Position numbers and translations under genes: made by a program
The notes under the pieces: generated by a model
What the model was told of the DNA's origin: nothing
The model's input: only the letters and a program-made list of their open reading frames with translations
Databases searched by the model: none
Origin: Bacillus sp. FJAT-27264
Lineage (GTDB): Bacteria; Bacillota; Bacilli; Paenibacillales; Paenibacillaceae
Reading direction: 5' to 3'
Assembly: GCF_001682855.1 (NCBI RefSeq)
Contig: NZ_MAQW01000032.1
Location: 159,874 to 214,197 of the forward strand
DNA length: 54,324 nucleotides
Part shown: one piece after another, positions 1 through 7,003 of the stretch
Position numbering within the stretch: position 1 is the stretch's first letter
Layout of the letters: every line of letters begins with the position of its first letter

Positions 1-17
1 AAGGGGTTAGTGAAGAT

Positions 18-151
18 TAAGTGCAATATTGTACCTTAATTCTTCCAGGAGCCCCGGTTCAACATGATTTTTCGAAAAATAAGATACAATTATGCCCTTA
101 TTTCCCTCATTTAACTATATTAAAGAAAAATAAGGTACAAAAATGCTCTTA
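18..151. repeat. three copies of a 21-bp imperfect-dyad repeat
   Basis: Copies lie at 18-38 (minus orientation), 80-100 (plus) and 131-151 (plus). Each is exactly 21 bp, begins TAAGRTACAA, ends GCNCTTA and is an imperfect palindrome with TAAG...CTTA ends. Start-to-start distances are 62 and 51 bp. A weaker relative (AATAAGGTAC followed by CTTAG) occurs at 4061-4082. This looks like an intergenic interspersed repeat or a cluster of protein binding sites; I cannot assign a family. Confidence 0.6.
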
Positions 152-316
152 GTTGAGGAGGTCCCTCTTTCTTCACTGTTAAGACGATTGGTGAAAGGGA
201 ATATGCCCCTTCTAGTGATATCGCTGGATTTGAACAGCCATGGATTATAGATATTACCGTCGACAGTCTTGTTCCGGTACTAGCTTTTCTATGGAAAGCT
301 TTCAGGCGAGCGCTTA

Positions 317-348
317 CCCAAACCCAAACCCAAACCCAAACCCAAACC
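317..348. repeat. CCCAAA hexamer microsatellite (5 copies)
   Basis: Five perfect CCCAAA units (317-346) plus a partial CC. The minus strand therefore carries GGGTTT tracts with at least four runs of three G separated by TTT, which satisfies the usual G-quadruplex pattern. It lies between the dyad repeats and the tlp terminator. Confidence 0.9.
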
Positions 349-408
349 TCCCGCTCGCTCATCTTCGCTTTTTGTTAGTTTCTTTTGTGCGGCTTATATA
401 GATCCCTT

Positions 409-440
409 TTTCATTAAAAAAGACGCCCTCAGCGGGCGTC
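409..440 (-). terminator. intrinsic terminator of tlp
   Basis: The 7-bp stem GACGCCC/GGGCGTC (422-428 with 434-440) is followed on the minus strand by a T-rich run (A-rich on plus at 415-421). It sits directly after the tlp stop codon. Confidence 0.85.
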
Positions 441-445
441 CTTCT

Positions 446-670
446 CTATTCCTCGGAATGAGCAGCTTCGTCTTTGACTTCTTCCTTGAAGCTACGGATG
501 CTCTGTTTGCGGCGTGCATTTTTGTCCTCAATCTGATGACGTTCCTTGCTGTCCAGCTCTGAAGAGAATTCATTCAGGTAGCCTTCGGCTTCCTGCAGGT
601 TCTCTTGCGTATTCTGGATACTTTGCTGCAAATGTTCTACATTATCTGCCCGATTATCTGGCTTTGCCAT
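446..670 (-). CDS. tlp: small acid-soluble spore protein Tlp
   Basis: A 74-residue hydrophilic protein. The core (DNVE.LQ..IQNT.EN..EAE, then EDKNARRKQSI..F..EVKDE) is the diagnostic pattern of the Tlp small acid-soluble spore protein family of Bacillales, about 80 residues in B. subtilis. In that family the protein is made in the forespore late in sporulation and stored in the spore core. The ATG at 670 is preceded by a good ribosome binding site (AGGAGGC read on minus, 681-687). The gene is monocistronic: a terminator follows and a sigma-G-like promoter lies upstream (726-755). The family name is historical ('thioredoxin-like'); no CxxC redox motif is present. Confidence 0.93.
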   Translation of the reverse strand: MAKPDNRADNVEHLQQSIQNTQENLQEAEGYLNEFSSELDSKERHQIEDKNARRKQSIRSFKEEVKDEAAHSEE

Positions 671-725
671 TGCTTAGATCGCCTCCTGATCATTGAAGCA
701 CCCGACTGACTTGGGAGCTAACAGG

Positions 726-755
726 TAGGTTGATCGTTGCTGGGTCATTTTATGC
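726..755 (-). promoter_or_regulatory. possible sigma-G promoter of tlp
   Basis: Read on the minus strand: GCATA (751-755), an 18-bp spacer, then CAACCTA (726-732). This fits the forespore sigma-G pattern (GHATR, 17-18 bp, CATWHTA) fully at -35 and 5 of 7 at -10. The predicted start would lie about 50 bases upstream of the tlp ATG. Forespore expression is expected for tlp. Confidence 0.4.
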
Positions 756-854
756 ATAGACTCCTGTACAGATGATGGCTGGATATTAAAAAAACCTCCC
801 GCTCTGGAAGGCAATTGGAGCGAGGGACTACTGTGGCTGTCCAGGTTGCTGTCG

Positions 855-956
855 GCTACCAATGATCATGAGAACCTGAAGGCGTTGCACAAGGCCCTGA
901 AAGGTAAAGAGTTGTTGATGTCAGCCCAAGGTAATGGAGATATTTACACAGCTTAA
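855..956 (+). pseudogene. possible 3' remnant of a degraded gene
   Basis: The frame reading A-T-N-D-H-E-N-L-K-A-L-H-K-A-L-K-G-K and on to ...GNGDIYTA-stop (TAA 954-956) has coding-like composition but no start or ribosome binding site. An orphan terminator lies about 95 bases downstream. I do not recognise the family. It could equally be chance. Confidence 0.2.
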
Positions 957-1050
957 CCCATCCTTTTATAGGAATTCACTCCGATCGTGTGATCCAAGAG
1001 CAAATTTTGTAGATTCTAACACTCTTTTTTAAGCCAATAATGAATAACAT

Positions 1051-1093
1051 AACTGACTGTGTGTGAGCTTTGGCTTGCCGGGTCAGTTTTTTT
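1051..1093 (+). terminator. orphan plus-strand terminator
   Basis: The stem AACTGAC (1051-1057) / GTCAGTT (1082-1088) has a 24-base loop and runs into seven T. No intact plus-strand gene lies upstream, which supports the idea of a decayed gene at 855-956. Confidence 0.5.
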
Positions 1094-1133
1094 GTTAGGA
1101 GCTAGCCTTCTGAATATAGTTCAGTTCAAAATA

Positions 1134-1163
1134 TTGTCAGCAGATATCTCTCTATGGTAGAAT
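1134..1163 (+). promoter_or_regulatory. sigma-A-like promoter
   Basis: TTGTCA (1134-1139), 18-bp spacer, TAGAAT (1158-1163), upstream of the ribbon-helix-helix gene. The start would fall near 1170, about 50 bases before the ATG. Confidence 0.45.
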
Positions 1164-1219
1164 TAGTTAATGAAATATTGATATAAGTAACCTAATTCAA
1201 ATTGCGAAATGGTGATCAT

Positions 1220-1456
1220 ATGGACAACAAGAAGATTAAGGTGGATGTTGCTAATAAGGAGGGTCAGCTTGGTTTTGTATTCACCCGGGGAGGGCTTCGT
1301 GAAGGAGCGGGGAGAAAGGGAATCGGGTTGACCAAGAAGGTCTCATTAACCTTAACGGAGGAACTATGGGACAAGCTTGAGAAGCAATGTACAGATGATG
1401 AAGTCTCCCGTTCGGAGCTCATTCGCAGGATGATTGAAGCTTATTATTCCAATTAG
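1220..1456 (+). CDS. small ribbon-helix-helix DNA-binding protein
   Basis: A 78-residue protein. A basic Gly/Arg segment (GGLREGAGRKG) precedes a CopG/Arc-like module: a short strand (KKVSLTLT), helix A (EELWDKLEKQC) and helix B (SRSELIRRMIEAYY). Such proteins bind DNA as dimers through the strand pair and often act as repressors. ATG 1220 with GGTGAT just upstream (1211-1216) is preferred over an in-frame TTG at 1202 that lacks a ribosome binding site. It lies 24 bases upstream of the dnaN paralogue on the same strand, so the two are probably co-transcribed. Its target is not visible; autoregulation of the pair is an inference. Confidence 0.7.
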   Translation: MDNKKIKVDVANKEGQLGFVFTRGGLREGAGRKGIGLTKKVSLTLTEELWDKLEKQCTDDEVSRSELIRRMIEAYYSN

Positions 1457-1480
1457 TGTAATCGGGAGGGAGGGTCATCT

Positions 1481-2608
1481 ATGCGGGTCAGTGTAACCAA
1501 GGATTCTCTTCTGCATGCGCTCCAGCATGTACTTAAGGCCGTTTCGGCAAATCATCTTATTCCCATCCTGTCAGGAGTTAGCATTCGGAAGGCTCAGGAT
1601 GTTTTGATCTTTACCGCAAGTAACACGAACATGACCATAGAATACAGAATTTCTCTGACCACTAGCTCCACGCTGGAACAAGAGGACGGTGCCGTTGTTG
1701 TACCTGCGAGGTATTTATATGAGATCGTCCGCAAACTCGGACCGGGGTTTATCAGGCTGGAGACTACAGAGCAGTTGCTATTACTTCTCTCTTCTGGAGA
1801 TACCCAAATCCGGTTGTGCGGAATGGATTCGACAGCGTTCCCTACAATTCAACGGATAGATCGTCACACGGTAGCAAGGTTTAGCATCAATAATGCCGTG
1901 CTAAAATCAGCCGTTAGGCAGGTTGCTTGTGCAGTCTCCACTTCAGAGACTAGGCCGGTACTGACGGGAGTATTTTTCGAGTGTAAGAATGAAGTGCTTA
2001 ATTTAATCGCTACCGATGGCGTACGTCTCGCTTCCCGCACCCTAACTGTGGAACATGCTGAGGCTATTCATGTCCAGGGCGTGATCCCGGGAGTCAATCT
2101 CTATGAAGTCTCCAAGATGCTGAAGGACGAACAGGGGACGACCGATATTGAAGTGGGGACTAGTCAGATCCAATTTACCGCAAAAGAACTGCAGGTTCAG
2201 TCCGCCCTCCTTGAGGGAGCCTATCCATCTGTAGAGAAGCTGATCCCGCAGTCTTTTTCGTCCGAATTCACGGTGAAGACGGTACCCCTATTACAGGCGG
2301 TGGAACGGGTGTCTGTACTGGCTTCGGGGAGTATTATTAGGCTGGTGGTTTCGGGAGGCAGTCTGGAGCTATTGTCGCAAACGGCGGAGATAGGGGATGT
2401 TCTGGATCAGGTTACTTTAGTGGAGAAGAACGGCCTGGATTTCCGGATTTCCTTGAACGCCTCCTTCCTCCTCGATATTCTTCGTTGTATAGATTGTGAG
2501 TATGTCAGATTCAGATTTACGGGAATCATGGGGCCGCTTGTTATTTTGCCGGAAGAGCGCTCTGCATCTACGCTGTTTCTGATCACACCTGTAAGGACCG
2601 CCAACTGA
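1481..2608 (+). CDS. second DNA polymerase III beta subunit (sliding clamp paralogue)
   Basis: 375 residues, close to the usual DnaN length (about 378). The N-terminus (MRVSVTKDSLLHALQHVLKAV, then the NHLIPILSGV region), the central ETRPVLTGVFFE...LIATDGVRLASR segment and the C-terminal LITPVR are hallmark clamp positions spread over the three repeated clamp domains. The central domain is best conserved; the third (about 250-375) is more divergent, with unusual insert-free sequence around VLASGSIIRLVVSGG. The clamp encircles DNA and tethers polymerase and repair partners. No dnaA, recF or gyrB lies nearby, so this is not the oriC copy but a paralogue, here behind a ribbon-helix-helix gene. 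Ribosome binding site GGGAGGGAGGG lies at about 1464-1474. Confidence 0.85.
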   Translation: MRVSVTKDSLLHALQHVLKAVSANHLIPILSGVSIRKAQDVLIFTASNTNMTIEYRISLTTSSTLEQEDGAVVVPARYLYEIVRKLGPGFIRLETTEQLLLLLSSGDTQIRLCGMDSTAFPTIQRIDRHTVARFSINNAVLKSAVRQVACAVSTSETRPVLTGVFFECKNEVLNLIATDGVRLASRTLTVEHAEAIHVQGVIPGVNLYEVSKMLKDEQGTTDIEVGTSQIQFTAKELQVQSALLEGAYPSVEKLIPQSFSSEFTVKTVPLLQAVERVSVLASGSIIRLVVSGGSLELLSQTAEIGDVLDQVTLVEKNGLDFRISLNASFLLDILRCIDCEYVRFRFTGIMGPLVILPEERSASTLFLITPVRTAN

Positions 2609-2676
2609 TATAGACAGTATAGAAACGCTTGCGGGCAGGGAAAGTTTTGTATTCGCTTACTTTGGGGGGATGAACG

Positions 2677-3456
2677 ATGAATCGTTTAGAAGGAAAGATA
2701 GCTATTGTGACTGGAGCAAGCCGTCGTAAAGGAATAGGTACAGCTATTTGCAGAGCGTTGGCTCGTGAAGGTGCTGACCTCTTTTTCACTCATTTATCGA
2801 GGTATGACAGCGATGTTGTGCAACACGGGGATGCCGGGGCCGATTGGGCGGATCAATTCTCTGAAGAGTTACGGGGTTACAATATTCGGGTTCAGAGCAT
2901 GGAGCTAGATTTATCAGAGCCTGACTCACACGACAGGCTTCTGCGTGAAGTGGAGGCTAGACTGGGGACGCCGGCGATACTGGTCAACAATGCCACACAT
3001 AGCGTGGATGTGGACTTCAGGAATTTAACAAACGCTATTCTCGATGCCCATTATGGGGTAAACGTAAGGGGTACATGTATGCTATCAGCAGCTTTTGCTC
3101 GTCATCTGGAGGGCAAGCAGGGTGGACGGATTATTAATCTGGTCTCCGGTCAGGATAAGGGGCCGATGCCAGGTAATCTTGCGTATGTAGCTACCAAAGG
3201 GGCGATATCTGCTTTTACAGTGTCACTAGCTGCGGAACTTGCCCCTCTGCAAATTACGGTTAACGCAGTTGATCCTGGGCCGACAGATTCCGGGTGGATG
3301 AATGATGAGATCAAACAGCATCTGCTTCCGAAATTCCCCATGGGCCGCTTGGGACAGCCGGAGGACGCTGCTCGACTTATTACATTCCTGGCTAGTGATG
3401 AGGCGGCCTGGGTGACAGGGCAAATCATTCACTCTGATGGGGGATTCTGGGGGTGA
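2677..3456 (+). CDS. SDR family oxidoreductase (FabG-like)
   Basis: A 259-residue classical short-chain dehydrogenase/reductase. Visible motifs: the cofactor-binding TGASRRKGIG (12-21), NNAT (104-107), and the catalytic set Asn129, Ser157, Tyr170 and Lys174 (YVATK). The C-terminal GQIIHSDGGF is typical. The family reduces or oxidises carbonyl/hydroxyl substrates with NAD(P); the substrate is not predictable here. A strong GGGGGGATGAACG ribosome binding site precedes ATG 2677. The gap to the dnaN paralogue is 68 bases with no clear terminator, so read-through is possible, although a functional link is not evident. Confidence 0.88.
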   Translation: MNRLEGKIAIVTGASRRKGIGTAICRALAREGADLFFTHLSRYDSDVVQHGDAGADWADQFSEELRGYNIRVQSMELDLSEPDSHDRLLREVEARLGTPAILVNNATHSVDVDFRNLTNAILDAHYGVNVRGTCMLSAAFARHLEGKQGGRIINLVSGQDKGPMPGNLAYVATKGAISAFTVSLAAELAPLQITVNAVDPGPTDSGWMNDEIKQHLLPKFPMGRLGQPEDAARLITFLASDEAAWVTGQIIHSDGGFWG

Positions 3457-3586
3457 CTCCGGCAGTGGGGGAGCGATGGCTGTATATCGTTTTCATTGAT
3501 TGTGCCATATGTAGTGGAACCCTCTCAGAACTTCCCCTATACTTGTAAGGTACGACTATCAATTATTGATTGGAGAACTTGAATTC

Positions 3587-3931
3587 ATGTCTACTTTACC
3601 CAACTGCCCGGAATGCCAATCGGAATACGCCTATGAGGATCGGGGAATGCTGGTCTGCCCGGAGTGCGGCCACGAATGGTCCCCGGGAGCAGAAGCCGAG
3701 CATGACAGCGAAGAAGCAAAGGTTATCAAGGATGCCAATGGAAACGTGCTCAGCGATGGCGATACCGTAACCGTGATTAAGGACCTCAAGGTGAAAGGAA
3801 GCTCCCTCGTTGTCAAAATAGGCACAAGAGTCAAGAACATTCGCCTGGTGGAAGGCGATCATGATATTGATTGCAAAATCGACGGTTTTGGCGCGATGAA
3901 GCTGAAATCGGAATTTGTGAAAAAAGTATAG
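3587..3931 (+). CDS. yjdM: PhnA/YjdM family zinc-ribbon protein
   Basis: 114 residues. Four cysteines in two CPEC pairs (Cys7, Cys10, Cys24, Cys27) form an N-terminal zinc ribbon, followed by the very conserved C-terminal domain (KDANGN.L.DGD.VTVIKDLKVKGSS and KNIRLVEGDHDIDCKIDGFG). This closely matches E. coli YjdM (old name PhnA, 111 residues), a conserved protein of unclear function; the phosphonate link is historical. ATG 3587 is chosen over TTG 3566 because GGAGA lies about 10 bases upstream and family members start MS.LP.CP. A TATACT -10-like box is at 3538-3543. A terminator follows. Confidence 0.93.
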   Translation: MSTLPNCPECQSEYAYEDRGMLVCPECGHEWSPGAEAEHDSEEAKVIKDANGNVLSDGDTVTVIKDLKVKGSSLVVKIGTRVKNIRLVEGDHDIDCKIDGFGAMKLKSEFVKKV

Positions 3932-3947
3932 CATACGCCCGGCAGCA

Positions 3948-3985
3948 AGCATTCTGTTCCTCATGGAGAACAGGGTGCTTTTTTT
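3948..3985 (+). terminator. intrinsic terminator of yjdM
   Basis: The stem AGCA..CTGTTC / GAACAG..TGCT is followed by seven T, starting 17 bases after the stop codon. Confidence 0.85.
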
Positions 3986-4109
3986 ATGTGCGGAGGGGGT
4001 GTCACCGAGGGTTGGACGAAGACTCCGGTAAATTCGTACACGCTCAATAAAGGACGAGTGAATAAGGTACGGTAAGACTTAGCTTTGAGAGGGAAGGGAT
4101 GGAGTGTCC

Positions 4110-4373
4110 ATGACAAAAGCACAGCCGGCGCGGCTGGAGAACCAGGTGTATTCCAACAGAGTAGCGCGGTCCGAGTTCGATAGGAACTGGAGAACTATAA
4201 TTTCTAGCAGCGGTTATGTGATTTATATTGCCACAAAAGATAAGGCCAAGGTGACCGTACTTCTGACTAACGGGTCAAGTAAATTGCTCACCTTTAATAA
4301 GGGAGGCCGTGTATTGGTAGGCTCTGGTGGCGTCAGTCATTACAGCAAACCGCATCGGGCAAGAAACCTGTAA
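4110..4373 (+). CDS. hypothetical small basic protein
   Basis: 87 residues, not recognised. It is basic and mixed alpha/beta in look, with a strand-rich middle (SSGYVIYIATKDKAKVTVLLTNG) and a Gly-Ser-rich tail ending in HYSKPHRARNL. No signal peptide, membrane segment or cysteine. ATG 4110 follows GATGGAG with about 6 bases spacing; an in-frame GTG lies at 4104. The gene stands alone between the yjdM terminator and a long stem-loop. It is accepted on its ribosome binding site and isolation, not on homology. Confidence 0.55.
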   Translation: MTKAQPARLENQVYSNRVARSEFDRNWRTIISSSGYVIYIATKDKAKVTVLLTNGSSKLLTFNKGGRVLVGSGGVSHYSKPHRARNL

Positions 4374-4422
4374 CGGTTGCATTACTGTAGATGCTTTCGG
4401 GTGTTTTTTAGAAAATCATCAC

Positions 4423-4500
4423 AAAACCAGCAACCTTTCCAGGAAGTCCAGACTGTCTCACAGACACGGGGGCCCCTACACGGAAGGGAATGCTGGTTTT
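4423..4500. terminator. long stem-loop between convergent genes
   Basis: Perfect outer arms AAAACCAGCA (4423-4432) and TGCTGGTTTT (4491-4500) enclose 58 bases. These contain CTTTCC/GGAAGG and a GACTGTCTCACAGAC hairpin. It has T-runs on both sides, so it can terminate the 87-residue gene on plus and act as a bidirectional element. The enclosed structure is larger than a plain terminator. Confidence 0.6.
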
Positions 4501-4534
4501 TGTTGTGGACCTGGGGAGCTCCCTCAGCGGCTAC

Positions 4535-5638
4535 TCAGATGGCATAACAGCTTAGCAGCATCTCCCGCACAGCTTCGTCCATTATCGCCTCATTCTCTGG
4601 AGCAAGCCACTCTTCGCGGACAATGATATGGCTACATGAGCTGCCCTTAAGATAACTATATATAATCTGAGCCTCGTCAATCTCATGCCTGCTGATGTCT
4701 CCCGATTGTTGAAGTGGGCTGCTCCGAAAGTTGTCCCTGATGATTGTCGTAATCTCTGTCTGCAGACTAGCGTTACTGAAATCCTCTGATTCAAGCTTGG
4801 TTTGAAAAAGAATACGGTTGCCCTGGAGCAACAGTAGCTTGAGTACCCGGTCGTTCATGGGTTCAACCATCGCAATCCGCTGATTTGCTCCCGCAAACTC
4901 AATGACTTTCTCTTTCTGAAGCAGGGAGCGTACTGCCCCAATATAATCGCGGTATTTGGCTGCGGCTTCATAATTATAATTCTCCGCAGCTTCAGCCATT
5001 CGCTGTTCCATTCCTTCCAGAATGCTCATATCTGTTCCGTCCAAGAGGGCAACAAAGCGGTCCATAATGCCGTTATATGTCTCCAGGGCTTCACCCCCGG
5101 CGCACATCCCGATACACAATCCCAGGGAGTGGTTAAGGCAGAGCGAAGCTTTTTTGGAGTGGGGATTGCTGCAAAGAATGCTGTAGCTTTCGAGCACTCC
5201 CTGTACCGCCCGCTCCACAGTGCTGCGGCTTGTGTAAGGGCCAAACAGTAATCGTCGATCGCCTTGTTCGGCGCCGTCTCCGGGGTCATAAGACACTTCA
5301 ATCGTCCGCCTGTTACCGTCGGTTCGGATCACAATATAGGTGTAGGCGAGGGGATTTTTCATTTTTTTATTATAAGGAGGCTTGAGCTCCTTGATTAATT
5401 TGCATTCCAGCATAAAGGCTTCAAATTCAGTATCCGTTAGTGTATAGTCCAGATCTTTAATGTTTTTGACGAGACGTTTGACCTTGGGAGAATGGGATTT
5501 GGAGTCTTGAAAATAGGACTGAACCCGCCTCTTCAAGGCCTTGGCCTTGCCGACATAAATGATATTTCCCAGACTGTCTTTCATTAGATATACACCGGGA
5601 GTTAAAGGGAGGTTTTTAACCTTTTCCGTTAGATTCAT
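4535..5638 (-). CDS. UvrC/Cho-like GIY-YIG excision nuclease (short form)
   Basis: 367 residues. The N-terminal GIY-YIG domain shows GVY (15-17) and YVG (28-30) and the basic helix ALKRRVQSYF. It is followed by UvrC-type sequence FGPYTS.STVE, a cysteine motif CLNHSLGLCIGMC, and a UVR-like helical segment rich in YEAAAKYRDYI. UvrC makes the 3' incision of nucleotide excision repair with this module. The C-terminal RNase H-like and helix-hairpin-helix parts of full UvrC (about 600 residues) are missing, as in E. coli Cho and B. subtilis YurQ-like proteins. ATG 5638 fits GGAGG upstream and gives the standard family N-terminus; an extended frame to 5701 is rejected. Confidence 0.85.
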   Translation of the reverse strand: MNLTEKVKNLPLTPGVYLMKDSLGNIIYVGKAKALKRRVQSYFQDSKSHSPKVKRLVKNIKDLDYTLTDTEFEAFMLECKLIKELKPPYNKKMKNPLAYTYIVIRTDGNRRTIEVSYDPGDGAEQGDRRLLFGPYTSRSTVERAVQGVLESYSILCSNPHSKKASLCLNHSLGLCIGMCAGGEALETYNGIMDRFVALLDGTDMSILEGMEQRMAEAAENYNYEAAAKYRDYIGAVRSLLQKEKVIEFAGANQRIAMVEPMNDRVLKLLLLQGNRILFQTKLESEDFSNASLQTEITTIIRDNFRSSPLQQSGDISRHEIDEAQIIYSYLKGSSCSHIIVREEWLAPENEAIMDEAVREMLLSCYAI

Positions 5639-5739
5639 ATGTATCCTCCGTGGCTTCAGATTCATCTGTAGCTCAAGTATAGACGATCGATCAAGGCACA
5701 TAAAGAATAGGGAAGTGGCAAGATGTGCTGATCCAAAAT

Positions 5740-5769
5740 GTATAAGATGCTGCTTCCTTATCCATCCTA
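5740..5769 (+). promoter_or_regulatory. sigma-G-like forespore promoter
   Basis: GTATA (5740-5744), an 18-bp spacer, then CATCCTA (5763-5769). This matches the -35 pattern GHATR fully and 6 of 7 of CATWHTA. It lies about 40 bases upstream of the ATG of the 90-residue gene and is a better match than the tlp promoter in this window. Confidence 0.55.
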
Positions 5770-5810
5770 AACAGGAACAGCAGGATTGTCAGAAGGGAGT
5801 GAGTCTTACC

Positions 5811-6083
5811 ATGAATAATAGCAATGATACCAGTTGGAAAGAGGACAATGTGGTGACCCAGGCGCAGCGGTCAGTAAAGAAGCTGCACGATGCGGTATCC
5901 CAGGCCTTGAGCCATCCAAACGAACAGACGATCGAACAGGCCGAGAACCGTCTGGACCATACCGAACAAGCAGTCCATGAGGCAGGCCGGGTGTTTGACG
6001 GTAAGGGAGCGGAGTTGGCCGAGGAGTTACTTGCCGAAGAGAAGGACCGCCTGTCTTCGCTGGATAATAAGAACAGCTTATAG
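5811..6083 (+). CDS. hypothetical small hydrophilic protein, possibly a spore protein
   Basis: 90 residues, highly charged and helical (VTQAQRSVKKLHDAVSQAL, QAENRLDHTEQAVHEA, ELAEELLAEEKDRL), with no cysteine, signal peptide or membrane segment. I do not recognise the family. ATG 5811 has AAGGGAGTGAG upstream (5793-5803). A sigma-G-like promoter and a dedicated terminator frame it as a monocistronic forespore gene, so an SASP-like role is a reasonable inference, not a homology call. A longer in-frame opening back to 5559 overlaps the uvrC-like gene and is rejected. Confidence 0.7.
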   Translation: MNNSNDTSWKEDNVVTQAQRSVKKLHDAVSQALSHPNEQTIEQAENRLDHTEQAVHEAGRVFDGKGAELAEELLAEEKDRLSSLDNKNSL

Positions 6084-6103
6084 CTGTTGCGCATGAGTTG
6101 ATG

Positions 6104-6144
6104 CAGCCCTCGAATGCTGATTCCAGCAATGAGGGCTGTTTTTT
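6104..6144 (+). terminator. intrinsic terminator
   Basis: CAGCCCTC (6104-6111) pairs with GAGGGCTG (6131-6138), with an inner GCTG/CAGC, then six T. Confidence 0.9.
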
Positions 6145-6323
6145 GCGAAAATAACTTCTAATTCATCTTATTTTTATTTAAAATAGTACAGAATGCGCTA
6201 TAGAAATACCCACTAATCCGATGTATAATTAATGGATAATTACATACATAAGATGCTTACTTCATGGCTTTATAGTGTGGTTGAAGGCGTAAGATGATTA
6301 TGAACACAAGGGAGATGAAGAAG

Positions 6324-6890
6324 ATGGCAAAGGGAAAGGGAAAGGTATTATCCATTAAGACGATTGTAGCGATCGGCATCGGTTCAGCGTTGTTCGTCAT
6401 TCTGGGCAGGTTCGGTTCCATCCCAACAGGGATCCCGAATACCAGCATTGAGACTACATATGCAATACTGGCATTGTTCGCGCTGTTATACGGGCCTACA
6501 GCAGGGCTGCTGATCGGCTTGATCGGGCACACACTGAAGGATGCCATTTCCTACGGTTCGCCATGGTTCAGTTGGGTTATTGCTTCCGGCGTGGTCGGTC
6601 TGATTATTGGACTGATTGTACGCAAGATTTCCATTCATGATGGGGAGTTCGGGAGAAAAGAAATCATTCGTTTCAACATTGCCCAGATTATTGCTAACGT
6701 TGTAGCTTGGTTGCTGGTGGCTCCGGTTCTCGATATTCTTATTTATGCCGAACCAGCCAACAAGGTATTTACACAAGGGGTAACGGCTGCATTGTTTAAC
6801 ATTGTCTCTGTAGCGGTAATCGGTACACTGCTTGCCATTGCTTACAGCAAGACAAGAACTAAAAAGGGAAGCTTGACCAAGCAGGCATAA
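6324..6890 (+). CDS. ECF transporter S component (UPF0397 type)
   Basis: 188 residues with about five or six hydrophobic helices. It begins LSIKTIVAIGIGSALFVILGRFG and includes LYGPTAGLLIGLIGHTLKD, the signature of the UPF0397 / 'ECF riboflavin-type' substrate-binding family. The S component captures a vitamin-like substrate in the membrane and docks on the shared A-A'-T module. The true substrate is unknown. ATG 6324 is chosen because AAGGGAG lies 9 bases upstream and it matches family N-termini; an earlier ATG at 6294 lacks a good site. A TATAAT box is at 6224-6229. A terminator separates it from the energising genes. Confidence 0.88.
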   Translation: MAKGKGKVLSIKTIVAIGIGSALFVILGRFGSIPTGIPNTSIETTYAILALFALLYGPTAGLLIGLIGHTLKDAISYGSPWFSWVIASGVVGLIIGLIVRKISIHDGEFGRKEIIRFNIAQIIANVVAWLLVAPVLDILIYAEPANKVFTQGVTAALFNIVSVAVIGTLLAIAYSKTRTKKGSLTKQA

Positions 6891-6913
6891 TCCCCTACAA
6901 TCCAAACCAAAGG

Positions 6914-6936
6914 GCCGGTGAGCATCACCGGCTTTT
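6914..6936 (+). terminator. terminator between S gene and A gene
   Basis: GCCGGTGA (6914-6921) and TCACCGGC (6925-6932) have a 3-base loop and only four T. It probably causes partial termination, giving more S component than energising module. Confidence 0.75.
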
Positions 6937-7003
6937 CCATTGCCATTTTAACGAATAATCCCTGTCTGTTACTTATACCAACACTGAGGAAGGTTATGTA
7001 TGA

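Larger units (their letters stand above)
1..445. other. non-coding, repeat-rich left edge
   Basis: I see no credible gene here. Open frames are short and the longest minus-strand one is only a read-through of the CCCAAA microsatellite as alternating Val-Trp. The stretch holds three copies of a 21-bp dyad element (18-151), the microsatellite (317-348), a short inverted repeat AGCTTT/AAAGCT near 282-300, and the terminator of tlp. Confidence 0.6.
687..1133. other. intergenic stretch with gene remnant and terminator
   Basis: No intact gene is visible between tlp and the ribbon-helix-helix gene. It contains the tlp promoter, a possible degraded plus-strand coding end (855-956) and an orphan plus-strand terminator (1051-1093). 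The minus-strand frame at 674-862 has no ribosome binding site and low-complexity content and is not accepted. Confidence 0.5.

Noticed and set aside
120..362. Minus-strand 80-residue frame with repeated Val-Trp
   Set aside because: Its repeat is only translation of the CCCAAA microsatellite; no ribosome binding site or family likeness.
674..862. Minus-strand 62-residue frame upstream of tlp
   Set aside because: Low-complexity content, overlaps the putative tlp promoter, no supporting signals.
5559..5810. Upstream extension of the 90-residue gene
   Set aside because: It overlaps the oppositely oriented uvrC-like start and its own promoter; the AAGGGAGTGAG site fixes ATG 5811.
6145..6323. 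Possible vitamin riboswitch (FMN, TPP or cobalamin) before the ECF S gene
   Set aside because: The leader is short and lacks the conserved boxes of those aptamers.
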